Assembly (NCBI GenBank): GCA_016215105.1
Contig: JACRLJ010000061.1
Span: 1 to 57,116, forward strand
DNA: 57,116 nt
From: Candidatus Hydrogenedentota bacterium
GTDB lineage: Bacteria > Hydrogenedentota > Hydrogenedentia > Hydrogenedentales > SLHB01
Reading direction: 5' to 3'
A model generated the notes under the pieces. That model did not search any database. It saw only the letters and a list, made by a program, of their open reading frames with translations, and had not been told where the DNA came from. Position numbers and translations under genes: made by a program. Below are positions 1 to 7,524 of this stretch, in pieces (position 1 is the stretch's first letter; each line of letters begins with the position of its first letter).

Positions 1-353
1 GCGCCGGTGAGGGTGCTAGACCGTAGTTATGGCGCGCGGGAACCAGCGGATGGACGCGCGCCCAATCTATCTAGGCTCGTGCCTGCCGGGCCTTTCCATC
101 GGCGTGTCTTTCGTGGCGAGCAGGAACGTCTCTCACTCGATCGGCGTTTCGGTTCGGTGGAGACTTCGGTTTATTTACGATCTCTCTTTGCGACAGCGCC
201 GACTGGCCTGTACGGCCTCGCCTGGGAATCCGGCCAGAAAGTCAGCTTTTTGACGCGGCTCGGCCAGAAAGCGTTTGTAAGTTGTTCAATATCAGCGCCG
301 GCTCATGCGGAGTTTTGCTATGCGGAGGCCTTCTGGCCGCGCCTCCAGAACGA
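1..353. other. left-edge region without a recognisable gene
   Basis: Open frames exist on the plus strand, but none resembles a known family or has a convincing ribosome binding site. The stretch contains one copy of a dispersed repeat at 224-273 and a shorter related piece near 331-350. It may include the tail of something beginning outside the window, but I cannot support a gene. Confidence 0.4.
224..273 (+). repeat. dispersed intergenic repeat (ATTCCGGCCAGAAAG family), copy 1
   Basis: The sequence carries GGAATCCGGCCAGAAAG, then a T-run, GACGCGGC and a second CGGCCAGAAAG. Related copies lie at 33308-33350 and 40322-40360. Pieces of the second half occur inverted near 331-350 and 1749-1770, where both share TTCTGGCCGCGCCTCCA. 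All are outside recognised genes. The family is seen directly; its function is unknown. Confidence 0.6.
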
Positions 354-654
354 TCACGCAACCGCCCTGACCCGAATTTGCCGTATGAGCTTCTGTCCCA
401 GACGGTCCGATTCCCTCTCCACCTCGTACTGCGATTGAAGGTTCATCCAGAACTGGGGCGAAGTCTGGAAGTAGCGCGCAAGCCGAAGGGCGGTGTTAGC
501 CGAAACGGCGCGGGCGCCTTGCACGACCTCATTGACTCGCCGGGCCGGAACGTGAATGTCTTTTGGCCAGACGGTATTGACCAATCCCCAACGGCTTTAG
601 GAACTCCTCTAGGAGTACCTCCCCCGGGTGCACAGGTGGCAGCTTCTTCGTCAT
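354..654 (-). pseudogene. higA: frameshifted HigA-type antitoxin
   Basis: HigA is the DNA-binding antitoxin of HigBA toxin-antitoxin modules and represses its own operon. Read from ATG 654, the protein begins MTKKLPPVHPGEVLLEEFL and runs to LGIGQYRLAK, the usual start of the XRE/HigA helix-turn-helix. The frame then breaks at a run of four A (complement of about 572-575). Removing one A restores KDIHVPARRVNEV and continues through the remainder of the family (ANTALRLARYF, FWMNLQSQYE) to the stop at 354. The ATG overlaps the stop of the upstream higB remnant as ATGA. The frameshift may be real decay or a homopolymer sequencing error; decay of higB supports the former. Confidence 0.75.
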
Positions 655-791
655 CGTTTTGGCTCCTGGTGGTAATCTACAATCTCGACGTCGCGCGCGT
701 TCCCGTCCTGCCAGCGAAAGCAAATGCTATGCTGGCCTCTTCGTCGTCCATTGAGCACTTCCAACGGAAGCCACGGAACCGCGCAGTGGCG
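651..791 (-). pseudogene. higB: truncated HigB-type toxin remnant
   Basis: HigB is a RelE/ParE-fold mRNA interferase. Only the C-terminal part is recognisable: a stretch like LEVLNGRRRGQHS, then ICFRWQDGNARDVEIVDYH, the family's signature ending. The segment usually between GQHS and ICFRW (roughly IRINDQWR) is missing, an in-frame internal deletion, and the 5' half is absent before the neighbouring hsp20 gene. The stop at 651-653 overlaps the higA start. I read this as a dead toxin gene. The upstream limit is approximate. Confidence 0.65.
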
Positions 792-818
792 CGATCCCGT
801 GGCGATTTGCCGAAGGCA

Positions 819-1568
819 CTATTGGACCTGAATGTGGTCGCGGACCTTTGGTTCGTTCGCTTTCTTGATCGTCACGCGGAGGACGCCGTTATCGTACTTC
901 GCCGTCATGGAGCCTTCCTGAACCGGCCCCGGCAGAACGATGGCGCGCTGGAACTCGCCGCTAACGCGTTCCTGACGGATTACCTTCCCGCCGTCCTGTT
1001 TCGCGATAGTACCGTCACGCTTCCCGGATATGGTCAACGTGCGATCTTCGAGTTTCACGTCGAGATTGGACTTGTCCGTACCGGGCGCGTCTATGGTTAT
1101 GATGTAGCTGTCCGCGTCCTCGGTCATGTCTACCTTGGGACTAAACGTCATATCGATGGCGCCGCCACCCAGATTTGTCCCAAATCCCGGGGGTGTCGAG
1201 CCAAACGCTTGGTTGAACAGTTGGTCCATCTGTTGGCGGAGCTGGTTCATGTGCTGGAAGGGATCCGAATTGCCCGGACCAAAGGGCGACCAGCTAAAGA
1301 AGGGGTCAAGGGACGGTAGACTTGAACCCGAACTGTTAAGCGGCGGGGTGGAATTCGGCCCGCTTTTCTGGAGGTCACCGATGAACTGGTAGCCGTTTTT
1401 GTCCGCGGCGTCGGCTTTAGACAACCGCCCGTGCATACTGTACAGATAGTAACCCTGTACGCAGACGGCCACGGCCAGCAGCGCCACAGCCGCACTCATC
1501 AGACGGCTGGACTTGAACGATTTCCTTTCCTGTTGTTCGACTATCTTCTCGTCATTTAACTCACTCAT
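819..1568 (-). CDS. membrane-anchored Hsp20/alpha-crystallin protein
   Basis: Small heat-shock proteins hold unfolding proteins in a refoldable state. This 249-residue product has a short cytosolic head, one strong transmembrane helix at about residues 24-43 (MSAAVALLAVAVCVQGYYLY), a Ser/Pro/Gly-rich linker, and an alpha-crystallin domain over about residues 145-245, ending in the I-x-V motif (HIQV). Family members are normally soluble and about 150 residues, so the anchor and linker are an addition that should place the chaperone outside the cytoplasmic membrane. I chose ATG 1568 because AAGGAG lies just upstream; a longer open frame to 1775 has no such site. It is the last of four tandem hsp20 genes. 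Confidence 0.85.
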   Translation of the reverse strand: MSELNDEKIVEQQERKSFKSSRLMSAAVALLAVAVCVQGYYLYSMHGRLSKADAADKNGYQFIGDLQKSGPNSTPPLNSSGSSLPSLDPFFSWSPFGPGNSDPFQHMNQLRQQMDQLFNQAFGSTPPGFGTNLGGGAIDMTFSPKVDMTEDADSYIITIDAPGTDKSNLDVKLEDRTLTISGKRDGTIAKQDGGKVIRQERVSGEFQRAIVLPGPVQEGSMTAKYDNGVLRVTIKKANEPKVRDHIQVQ

Positions 1569-1794
1569 GGCAGTGTTCTCCTTGTTAACCGGCGCATCCT
1601 CGGCACAAGGAAAAGTTTTGACGTTGCGGGCCAGTCCCCACCTCAGGAGTACGGCCGAACGCTTGGCAATTGGCGCGGCGCGTCCAGAAAACACTTGTAC
1701 GTCTGTTGACGCGGGCGCCCGATATCGGGCAGTCCCGCAATTCGGTGGCTTTCTGGCCGCGCCTCCAGCCCGCAACGAATCTATATGAAGACGC

Positions 1795-2271
1795 TTACGA
1801 AACGATCACCTTGATCCGCTTCGCTTTCGCGTCGTTGGATTTCGGCAACGTCAGCTTCAGCACGCCGTGCTTGTAGCTGGCTTTAGCCTTGTCCGCCTGG
1901 ACTTCACACGGCAGATCGATGGAGCGCGTGAACGAACCGTAGCTGCATTCCGAATAGTAGTAGTCGTGCTTCTTTTCTTCGCGGTTGGATTTCTTTTCGC
2001 CCCGCAAGATTAGCCGGGTCCCGGCGACTTCCACGTCGAAGTCATCCTCGTTCATTCCGGGAAGCTCCGCAGTGACGTGAATATTGGCGTCATCCTCCTC
2101 CACGTCCACCGCGGGACCGCCGTGATTGAGCCACATCGAGGACCAGAGTTCCGTGATCGGGGAGCGCTCCATCCGCTTCCGATCCGGCAACCACTTCTCG
2201 AAGATGCCCATCACGTCATCGCGCAACCGTTCAACGGATTCCTTCACTGTAGCGGGCACAAGTTTCGTCAT
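1795..2271 (-). CDS. Hsp20/alpha-crystallin small heat-shock protein
   Basis: This 158-residue protein has an N-terminal arm (VERLRDDVMGIFEKWLPDRK), a full alpha-crystallin domain (AELPGMNEDDFDVEV to GVLKLTLPK) and a C-terminal I-x-V motif (RIKVIV). It should be a cytosolic ATP-independent holdase that forms oligomers. ATG 2271 is preceded by GAGGTGA at good spacing and overlaps the end of the upstream damaged hsp20 frame by 4 bp, suggesting translational coupling. An in-frame extension to 2391 is the displaced tail of that neighbour, not part of this protein. Confidence 0.9.
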   Translation of the reverse strand: MTKLVPATVKESVERLRDDVMGIFEKWLPDRKRMERSPITELWSSMWLNHGGPAVDVEEDDANIHVTAELPGMNEDDFDVEVAGTRLILRGEKKSNREEKKHDYYYSECSYGSFTRSIDLPCEVQADKAKASYKHGVLKLTLPKSNDAKAKRIKVIVS

Positions 2272-2687
2272 GGATTCTTCACCTCGCTTTCCTCGGCGCC
2301 TCGTTCCATTATAACCCTTCCATCCGCGCTGAGTGCGTCTTGGTTCCGGTCTATGGGCATCCATTGCCGCGCGTACCTGCGCACGCTCCATTGGCGCAAC
2401 GGGTTATGAATGCCCAGGCGGAACTGACGGTAGAAGTTCAGCGGGCTGTACTCGCTGAAGAGCGGCTCTCCGTGCGTAGACGCCGCGGTCTTGCCCTCGA
2501 TGGTCAACAGGCCGTCGTCAACGCGCACACTGGCGTTTTCCTTGTCGACACCGGGCAGATCGGCTACAACGACAAGTCCGTCGTTGATCTCAAAGATATC
2601 CACCGCGGGCTCCAGCGTTTGCGCAGTTTCGCGCGTGCCCGGAGCCATCTCGTTCGAAGCCTTTACAGGCGTATTCTTATCGCTCAT
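2268..2687 (-). pseudogene. Hsp20 paralog with frameshifted and deleted C-terminus
   Basis: The first ~92 residues are a normal Hsp20 N-terminal half (VDIFEINDGLVVVADLPGVD, LLTIEGKT, YSPLNFYRQFRLG). After that the frame reads unrelated, basic sequence to the stop. A different frame in the same stretch, extending upstream of ATG 2271, contains VAPMERAQVRAAMD then PEPRRTQ, resembling the next strand and the C-terminal extension of an Hsp20 with the conserved NGVLTLTLPK strand missing. So a frameshift plus a deletion have removed the end of the domain. AGAGGAG precedes ATG 2687, so an altered 139-residue protein could still be made. It lies between two intact paralogs. Confidence 0.7.
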
Positions 2688-2721
2688 GGCAATGTCTCCT
2701 CTGTGTACTCACCACTCGACT

Positions 2722-3192
2722 TTAGCCCACCTGGACGGCGATCTGCTTCGGTTTGGCCGCCTCGGCTTTGGGCAGCGTAATCAACAGAACGCCGTTCTTG
2801 TAGTCCGCTCTGACGTGGTCGCGGTTCACCTCGGCCGGAAGTTCAACGACACGGACAAACTTACCCGCGCCGCGTTCGTTCCGGTGGAAGGCCTCCGGCT
2901 TGATATCCATGGTCAATGCCTGTTTTTCGCCGGCGATACGAAGCGTGTTGCGATGTACAGAGATCTCCAACGTTTCCGGATTGACGCCTGGGGCCAATGC
3001 TTCCACGTACAGAGCGTCTTTGTCATCGCTTACGTTTACGAGCGGATACGCGCGCGACGAGATCCCCGGAACGAACCACGTCCGCAACGACGGCCGCGTC
3101 CACGCGGTGGACCCGTAGTCCTCAAACGCACGCTCCACTTCGCGCCGCAACGATTCCAGTTCCCGGAATGGATTCCATGTGTGCGTAACCAT
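2722..3192 (-). CDS. Hsp20/alpha-crystallin small heat-shock protein
   Basis: This 156-residue protein begins MVTHTWNPFRELESLRREVE, the typical Hsp20 start (WxPFRELE), followed by an alpha-crystallin domain (VEALAPGVNPETLEISV, LRIAGEK, VELPAEVNRDHVRADYKNGV, LLITLPK) and a final I-x-V motif (QIAVQV). It should act as a cytosolic holdase. AAGGAGGAG precedes ATG 3192, the strongest ribosome binding site of the cluster, and this is the first gene of the four-gene minus-strand run. I did not find a CIRCE element upstream, so heat regulation is unproven. Confidence 0.93.
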   Translation of the reverse strand: MVTHTWNPFRELESLRREVERAFEDYGSTAWTRPSLRTWFVPGISSRAYPLVNVSDDKDALYVEALAPGVNPETLEISVHRNTLRIAGEKQALTMDIKPEAFHRNERGAGKFVRVVELPAEVNRDHVRADYKNGVLLITLPKAEAAKPKQIAVQVG

Positions 3193-3527
3193 AGTTTCTA
3201 CTCCTCCTTGTTCTGAACTTCAGTACGTTCCAATGTAACTTTGTGGTCCGAGCGCCACGCAATCACCTCGCATCGCCTTCGGACGACGTTTCTGCCTGAA
3301 AAAGAGCAAACACTATGCCAGTCCGATTTCGATCCCGGCGCGGTTGTGTTTGAAGGCAATTGGGTATACGGAAGTCCCGACGGCTGAATAGGTTGAGGAG
3401 AGAGGCCGTTGATTATTGTTATCGGGGTCAAAGCACTGCGTGGCAGGTGAAATCGAGGCGCAGGAAACCGCCCTGTTTCATTTTGAGGCATCGCGTCTAG
3501 ATCTGAAATGCCGACTGTGGCGCCGAG
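3193..3527. other. divergent intergenic region
   Basis: This lies between the minus-strand hsp20 cluster and the plus-strand HEAT-repeat gene and should hold promoters for both. I see no recognisable gene, CIRCE inverted repeat or clear sigma-32-type promoter in it. Confidence 0.4.
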
Positions 3528-4340
3528 TTGCGCGAGGGGGCTTCCCTCTGCAACAGTTATGGTTGCGCCAGGGCCGTCGCGCCGGACCTTGGCATCAGAT
3601 ATCTCAGGAACGAGCAGGCTGACGCCGAGGATCGCATTCTTGCGGCGGAACTCGCAGGCGATTATGTGGTCGTGGACGACGAGATTGTGGACGCGCTGCT
3701 GGCGATCCTGTGCAACGGCGCCGAGTCTGAGCTACTACGGTCACGGGCGGCCATCTCATTTGGGCCCGCGTTGGAGACCGCCGCCACCGGCGATTTTGAC
3801 GATCCCGACGACGTGCCCATCACGGAGCCGGCTTTCCAGCGGGTTCAACAGGCGCTCACACATTTATATCTGGACGCTACCTTGCCCAAGATTGTGCGGC
3901 GAAGGATTCTCGAAGTATCGGTGCGCGCCCGGCAAGACTGGAACGAAGCGGCTATCCGCGCGGCGTACACCAGCGGCGATCCTGAATGGATGCTGACGGC
4001 GGTCTTCTGCATGGGGTACGTCCGCGGGTTCGATCGCGAAATACTAGAGTCGCTGAACAACGCTGACCCGGAAATTCACAGCCAGGCGGTAGGCGCGGCC
4101 GGCGCATGGCGGCTGGACGCGGCCTGGCCGCACATTTCCCGCCTGCTTACTTCGGGAAAGTCCGAGAAGCCGCTCTTGCTGGCCGCCATCGAGGCCGCAG
4201 CAAGCATTCGGCCTAAGGAGGCCGTCGAACTCCTTGATGATTACATGGATTCCGATGACGAGGATATTGCCGATGCAGTCGAGTCGGTGATGGCCATGTC
4301 GGAAGACTCGTGGGCCGATTTGGACGATGACGACAAGTAG
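3528..4340 (+). CDS. HEAT-repeat-like protein
   Basis: The acidic, Ala/Leu-rich, all-helical sequence looks like stacked HEAT/armadillo-type helix pairs: DDEIVDALLAILCNG, SRAAISFGPALE, VRRRILEVSVRARQDW, AIRAAYTSGDPEWMLTAVFCMGYVRG, EIHSQAVGAAGAWRLDAAW, LLLAAIEAAASIRPKEAVELLDDYMDSDDEDI. Such proteins are binding scaffolds; the partner is unknown. It has no signal peptide or membrane segment. The start is uncertain: the frame opens with a TTG at 3528 and no good ribosome binding site, and the first ~30 residues look unlike the rest, so the real start may be nearer RYLRNEQADAEDR or the 5' end may be damaged. Confidence 0.7.
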   Translation: MREGASLCNSYGCARAVAPDLGIRYLRNEQADAEDRILAAELAGDYVVVDDEIVDALLAILCNGAESELLRSRAAISFGPALETAATGDFDDPDDVPITEPAFQRVQQALTHLYLDATLPKIVRRRILEVSVRARQDWNEAAIRAAYTSGDPEWMLTAVFCMGYVRGFDREILESLNNADPEIHSQAVGAAGAWRLDAAWPHISRLLTSGKSEKPLLLAAIEAAASIRPKEAVELLDDYMDSDDEDIADAVESVMAMSEDSWADLDDDDK

Positions 4341-4396
4341 GTTGCACGGTACCGCAGTTTGTTAGCGTCGCAATAATGGGATTACATCTTTCTTAG

Positions 4397-4417
4397 CGGA
4401 GCCGCTGAACGGCTCCG
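4397..4417. repeat. 8-bp stem hairpin upstream of the URO-D gene
   Basis: CGGAGCCG, a 5-nt loop, then CGGCTCCG. No T-run follows, so it is not a classical terminator. It sits in the 117-bp gap between the HEAT-repeat gene and the methyltransferase gene. Confidence 0.5.
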
Positions 4418-4457
4418 AAATGCGCCTCCTCTACAGCTACGCAATGGGGAATTGACT

Positions 4458-5525
4458 ATGTTGCCGGGGAAAGAGAACTACCGGCGCGCTATCGAGTTTG
4501 CCGGACCGAAGTGGACGCCAGTTCAATTGCACTGCCCGTTTGATGGGCTGTACGAGCAGGATGAGACGAAGGAGGCGCGAATAAACGAGCTGGCAGGCCG
4601 GTTTCCCGACGATTTGCTCCAAGTTAATCCGGCGTTCAAGTTCATCCGGCCTCTGGAAAAGGTGAACGGGGTCTTGCATTGGGTGGACCATTGGGGTACG
4701 GCTTGGACCGATGACGGCCACGGCGCGAAGACCGAGTCGCATCCTCTCGAGGCGGGGTATCACCTGCTGGATGCGTACGTCGTTCCCGATCCGCACGATC
4801 CGGACCTGTACACCGCGGCGGACGGGGCGTTGGAGAAGCGGGGCGGACGTTACGTACTTGCGTCGGTGTGGTTTACGCTCTTCGAGCGTCTGTGGATGCT
4901 GCGCGGATTCGACAACATGCTGCTCGACCCGCTGACCGACGAAACGGCATTCTACGGGCTGCGCGACACGGTTCTCGAATACGCGCTCGGTGTCACCGAC
5001 GAGTGGCTGAAACGGGGCGTGAACGGGATCTTCTTTTCGGATGATTGGGGGAGCCAGCGGGGCCTGCTGATCAATCCCGATGACTGGCGGCGGTACTGGC
5101 GGCCGGCCTACGCGAGGCTGTTCCGGCGCGTGCGCGAGGGTGGCGCGCACGTTTGGATGCATCTGTGCGGGGACATCCGTGAAATCCTGCCGGACCTCAT
5201 CGACTTGGGACTCAACGCGTTAAACCCGGTCCAACCGCAGGCCATGCCCATCTACGAGCTTGCCCGGGATTTTGGCGGACGGGTCTGCTTCAATGGCGGC
5301 GCCGACGTGCAAGGCGTGATGGTGAGCGGTTCGCCCGATGATGTACGAGCACATATCCAGGAGCTGGTGGACACATTCGCGCGGCCTGATGGCGGGTACG
5401 TATTGACGACCAGCCACGGACTCATGCCGGAGACACCGCTGGACAATATTATCGCGTTGTATGAGACCGCGCTCGAGTGTTGCAGGCGCAATCCTCCTGA
5501 TTCCCAAGTACAACTTGGGAACTAG
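4458..5525 (+). CDS. URO-D-family (MtaA/CmuA-like) methyltransferase-type protein
   Basis: This 355-residue protein belongs to the uroporphyrinogen decarboxylase fold family, which includes true heme enzymes and zinc-dependent methyltransferases acting on methylated cobamides. The TIM-barrel pattern is visible (GVNGIFFSDDWGSQRGLLI, WRRYWRPAYARLFRRVREGG, VCFNGGADVQG). An H-x-C-G motif (His235, Cys237) resembles one zinc ligand pair of MtaA-type enzymes and is not part of heme UroD. The usual third Cys near the C-terminus is not obvious (TTSHG). I infer a methyltransferase or related role with unknown substrate. ATG 4458 follows GGGGA at good spacing. The 3' end is overlapped by a palindromic repeat that encodes the last residues. 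Confidence 0.8.
   Translation: MLPGKENYRRAIEFAGPKWTPVQLHCPFDGLYEQDETKEARINELAGRFPDDLLQVNPAFKFIRPLEKVNGVLHWVDHWGTAWTDDGHGAKTESHPLEAGYHLLDAYVVPDPHDPDLYTAADGALEKRGGRYVLASVWFTLFERLWMLRGFDNMLLDPLTDETAFYGLRDTVLEYALGVTDEWLKRGVNGIFFSDDWGSQRGLLINPDDWRRYWRPAYARLFRRVREGGAHVWMHLCGDIREILPDLIDLGLNALNPVQPQAMPIYELARDFGGRVCFNGGADVQGVMVSGSPDDVRAHIQELVDTFARPDGGYVLTTSHGLMPETPLDNIIALYETALECCRRNPPDSQVQLGN
5501..5521. repeat. palindrome TTCCCAAGT-ACA-ACTTGGGAA overlapping a stop codon
   Basis: Nine-bp perfect arms with a 3-nt loop. The same core, with 14-bp arms, occurs at 42125-42155. Here the repeat runs into the stop codon of the URO-D-family gene, so it encodes that protein's last residues (SQVQLGN). Confidence 0.7.
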
Positions 5526-5549
5526 GAGTGTGCGTGTATCCTACGTACC

Positions 5550-5635
5550 GGGCGCTTTCGGCGAAAGCGCCCTACCCCGTCGCTTCCTACCCCACGTGCG
5601 ACTACAACTGGGTAGCGACGTTTCGCCGAAACGTC
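5550..5635. repeat. two hairpins with TTTCG/CGAAA cores
   Basis: At 5550-5572 GGGCGCTTTCG and CGAAAGCGCCC pair around one base. At 5617-5635 GACGTTTCG and CGAAACGTC do the same. The two elements differ in stem sequence but both keep full pairing and the same core, suggesting copies of one structured intergenic repeat. Neither is followed by a T-run. Confidence 0.65.
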
Positions 5636-5669
5636 CTGGTACGACGATCTGACGAATCTCGTTGTTCTG

Positions 5670-5698
5670 TTGAAACACCGCCGTTCAGACGATAGAAT
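5670..5698 (+). promoter_or_regulatory. predicted sigma-70 promoter for gpmI
   Basis: TTGAAA and TAGAAT are separated by exactly 17 bp, with gpmI starting 116 bp downstream and no intervening gene. Confidence 0.55.
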
Positions 5699-5813
5699 CA
5701 TCGTTTTCCGTCCAGTTCGCCGAGAACCCTAACCAGAAAATCGAGTTTACGACGCGGCGCTTCATCGTACGCGTATCCAGCGTTAGCCGCTATCACAAAG
5801 GAAGACACCATTC

Positions 5814-7442
5814 ATGGGTAAACTACATCTCGCCAGACTTCCCCAGTACAACCCGTTTCCCGGGCCGGTAGTATTCATCATTATGGACGGCGTGGGGATC
5901 GGAAAGGGGGACGAGTCTGACGGCGTGTTCCTGGCGTATAAGCCGGTTCTGGATCAGTTATTCAAGGAGCCGCTCTACGCGCAACTTAAGGCGCACGGGA
6001 CTGCGGTGGGTATGCCGTCCGACGAGGACATGGGCAATTCGGAAGTGGGTCACAACGCGCTGGGCGCGGGACGCGTGTTTGCGCAGGGCGCGAAGCTCGT
6101 CAGCGCGGCCATTGCGTCCGGCGCGATCTTCCGGGGAGAGGCGTGGAAGAGTGCGCTCGAGCGCGCCAAGTCCGGCGGGACGTTGCACTTCATCGGGCTG
6201 TTGTCGGACGGCAATGTACACAGTCACATTGACCACCTGTTTGCGATGCTCGAGAAGTGCGCGGCGGAAGGCGTGACGAAAGTACGGGTACACCCGTTAC
6301 TTGACGGCCGCGACGTGGGTGAACGGAGCGCGCTGAGTTACACGCGTCCGCTCGAAGCGAAGCTGAAAGAGCTCAGCGTGTCCGGTCGCGATTACCGCGT
6401 GGCGTCGGGCGGTGGCCGCATGATTACGACGATGGATCGCTACAACGCCAATTGGAGTGTGGTCGAGCGGGGCTGGAAGGCGCACGTTCTGGGTGAAGGC
6501 CGTTCATTCGGTTCCGCGTCGGAAGCCGTTCAGGCATACTACGACGAAGACCCGACGATGACGGACCAGTACATGGAGAGTTTCGTAGTCGCGGAGAACG
6601 GCAAGCCAGTGGGGACCATCGAAAACGGCGACGCGGTGATCTGCTTTAACTTTCGGGGCGACCGGGTGATCGAATTGTCGCGGGCGTTCGAGGAAGGCAG
6701 CGAGTTCGACAAGTTCGACCGCAAGCGGTGTCCGGAAGTGTTCTACGCGGGCATGATGCAATACGACGGCGACGCGCACATTCCCAAACATTTCCTGGTC
6801 GAGCCACCGGCGATTGATCGAACGATTAGCCAGTACTTGTGCGCGGAAGGCGTGACGTCATTTGCGGTGTCGGAGACGCAGAAGTTCGGCCATGTGACCT
6901 ATTTCTGGAATGGCAACAATTCGGGATACGTGGACGAAAAGCTCGAGAAGTATGTCGATATCACGTCGGACAATGTTCAGTTTGATCAGCGCCCGTGGAT
7001 GAAGGCGGCGGAGATCACGGACGCGACCATGGACGCGGTGCGAAGCGGCAAGTACAAGTTCGTGCGCCTCAATTATCCCAACGGCGACATGGTGGGACAC
7101 ACGGGTGTGCCGATCTCGATTCGCATTGCGGTCGAGACCGTGGACCTGGGATTGAAGCGCCTATTGCCGGTCATTGAGGAGGCGAAGGGCATCGCCGTTA
7201 TTACCGCGGACCACGGCAATGCGGACCTGATGTTCACGGAAAAGAAGGGCACGCGGGAGCCGATGGTAGCGCACACGCTCAATCCCGTGCCGTTCATCAT
7301 CAAGGACTTTTCCGGCGCGAACACGATCACAATGAAAGGCGTGGCCGCGCCCGGACTCAGCAACGTCGCGGCGACGCTGCTGAATTTGCTGGGGTACGAA
7401 AAGCCGGACGACTACGACGAGTCGCTGATAGTGATCGAGTAG
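5814..7442 (+). CDS. gpmI: 2,3-bisphosphoglycerate-independent phosphoglycerate mutase
   Basis: GpmI interconverts 3- and 2-phosphoglycerate in glycolysis and gluconeogenesis through a phosphoserine intermediate, using two metal ions (usually Mn). The 542-residue length is normal. Visible motifs include the metal-binding MDGVGIG start, the catalytic serine region DEDMGNSEVGHNALGAGR (Ser76), LLSDGNVHSHIDHL and HPLLDGRDV in the phosphotransferase domain, ICFNFRGDR, YPNGDMVGHTG, and the C-terminal metal site TADHGNAD. ATG 5814 follows AAGGAAG. The gene is monocistronic and converges on a minus-strand membrane protein gene. Confidence 0.97.
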   Translation: MGKLHLARLPQYNPFPGPVVFIIMDGVGIGKGDESDGVFLAYKPVLDQLFKEPLYAQLKAHGTAVGMPSDEDMGNSEVGHNALGAGRVFAQGAKLVSAAIASGAIFRGEAWKSALERAKSGGTLHFIGLLSDGNVHSHIDHLFAMLEKCAAEGVTKVRVHPLLDGRDVGERSALSYTRPLEAKLKELSVSGRDYRVASGGGRMITTMDRYNANWSVVERGWKAHVLGEGRSFGSASEAVQAYYDEDPTMTDQYMESFVVAENGKPVGTIENGDAVICFNFRGDRVIELSRAFEEGSEFDKFDRKRCPEVFYAGMMQYDGDAHIPKHFLVEPPAIDRTISQYLCAEGVTSFAVSETQKFGHVTYFWNGNNSGYVDEKLEKYVDITSDNVQFDQRPWMKAAEITDATMDAVRSGKYKFVRLNYPNGDMVGHTGVPISIRIAVETVDLGLKRLLPVIEEAKGIAVITADHGNADLMFTEKKGTREPMVAHTLNPVPFIIKDFSGANTITMKGVAAPGLSNVAATLLNLLGYEKPDDYDESLIVIE

Positions 7443-7460
7443 GAGCGTTTCTGTTGCGTG

Positions 7461-7512
7461 ACTCTTTCCGACCTTTCCGACCTGTCTGACTTGTCGGACT
7501 GGTCGGACTGGC
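7461..7512. repeat. GTCGGAC tandem repeat between convergent genes
   Basis: Two TCCGAC units are followed by two GTCGGAC units about 9-10 bp apart, so the array is self-complementary and could fold in either direction. Similar arrays lie at 22648-22699, near 42150-42180 and near 45893-45925. Its position between two convergent genes would suit a bidirectional termination or structural role, which is inference. Confidence 0.65.
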
Positions 7513-7524
7513 GCAAGAGGGTTG

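Noticed and set aside
7-438. Long open frames on the plus strand at the left edge
   Set aside because: They overlap the antisense higA remnant, have no family resemblance and no good ribosome binding site.
282-1319. A 345-codon open frame opposite the higBA/hsp20 region
   Set aside because: It is the antisense shadow of the membrane-anchored Hsp20 and higA, with no recognisable domain.
3193-3260. Heat-shock CIRCE element upstream of the hsp20 cluster
   Set aside because: No TTAGCACTC-N9-GAGTGCTAA-like sequence could be found.
4458-5525. True heme uroporphyrinogen decarboxylase (hemE)
   Set aside because: The H-x-C-G motif and lack of heme-pathway neighbours fit the methyltransferase branch better.
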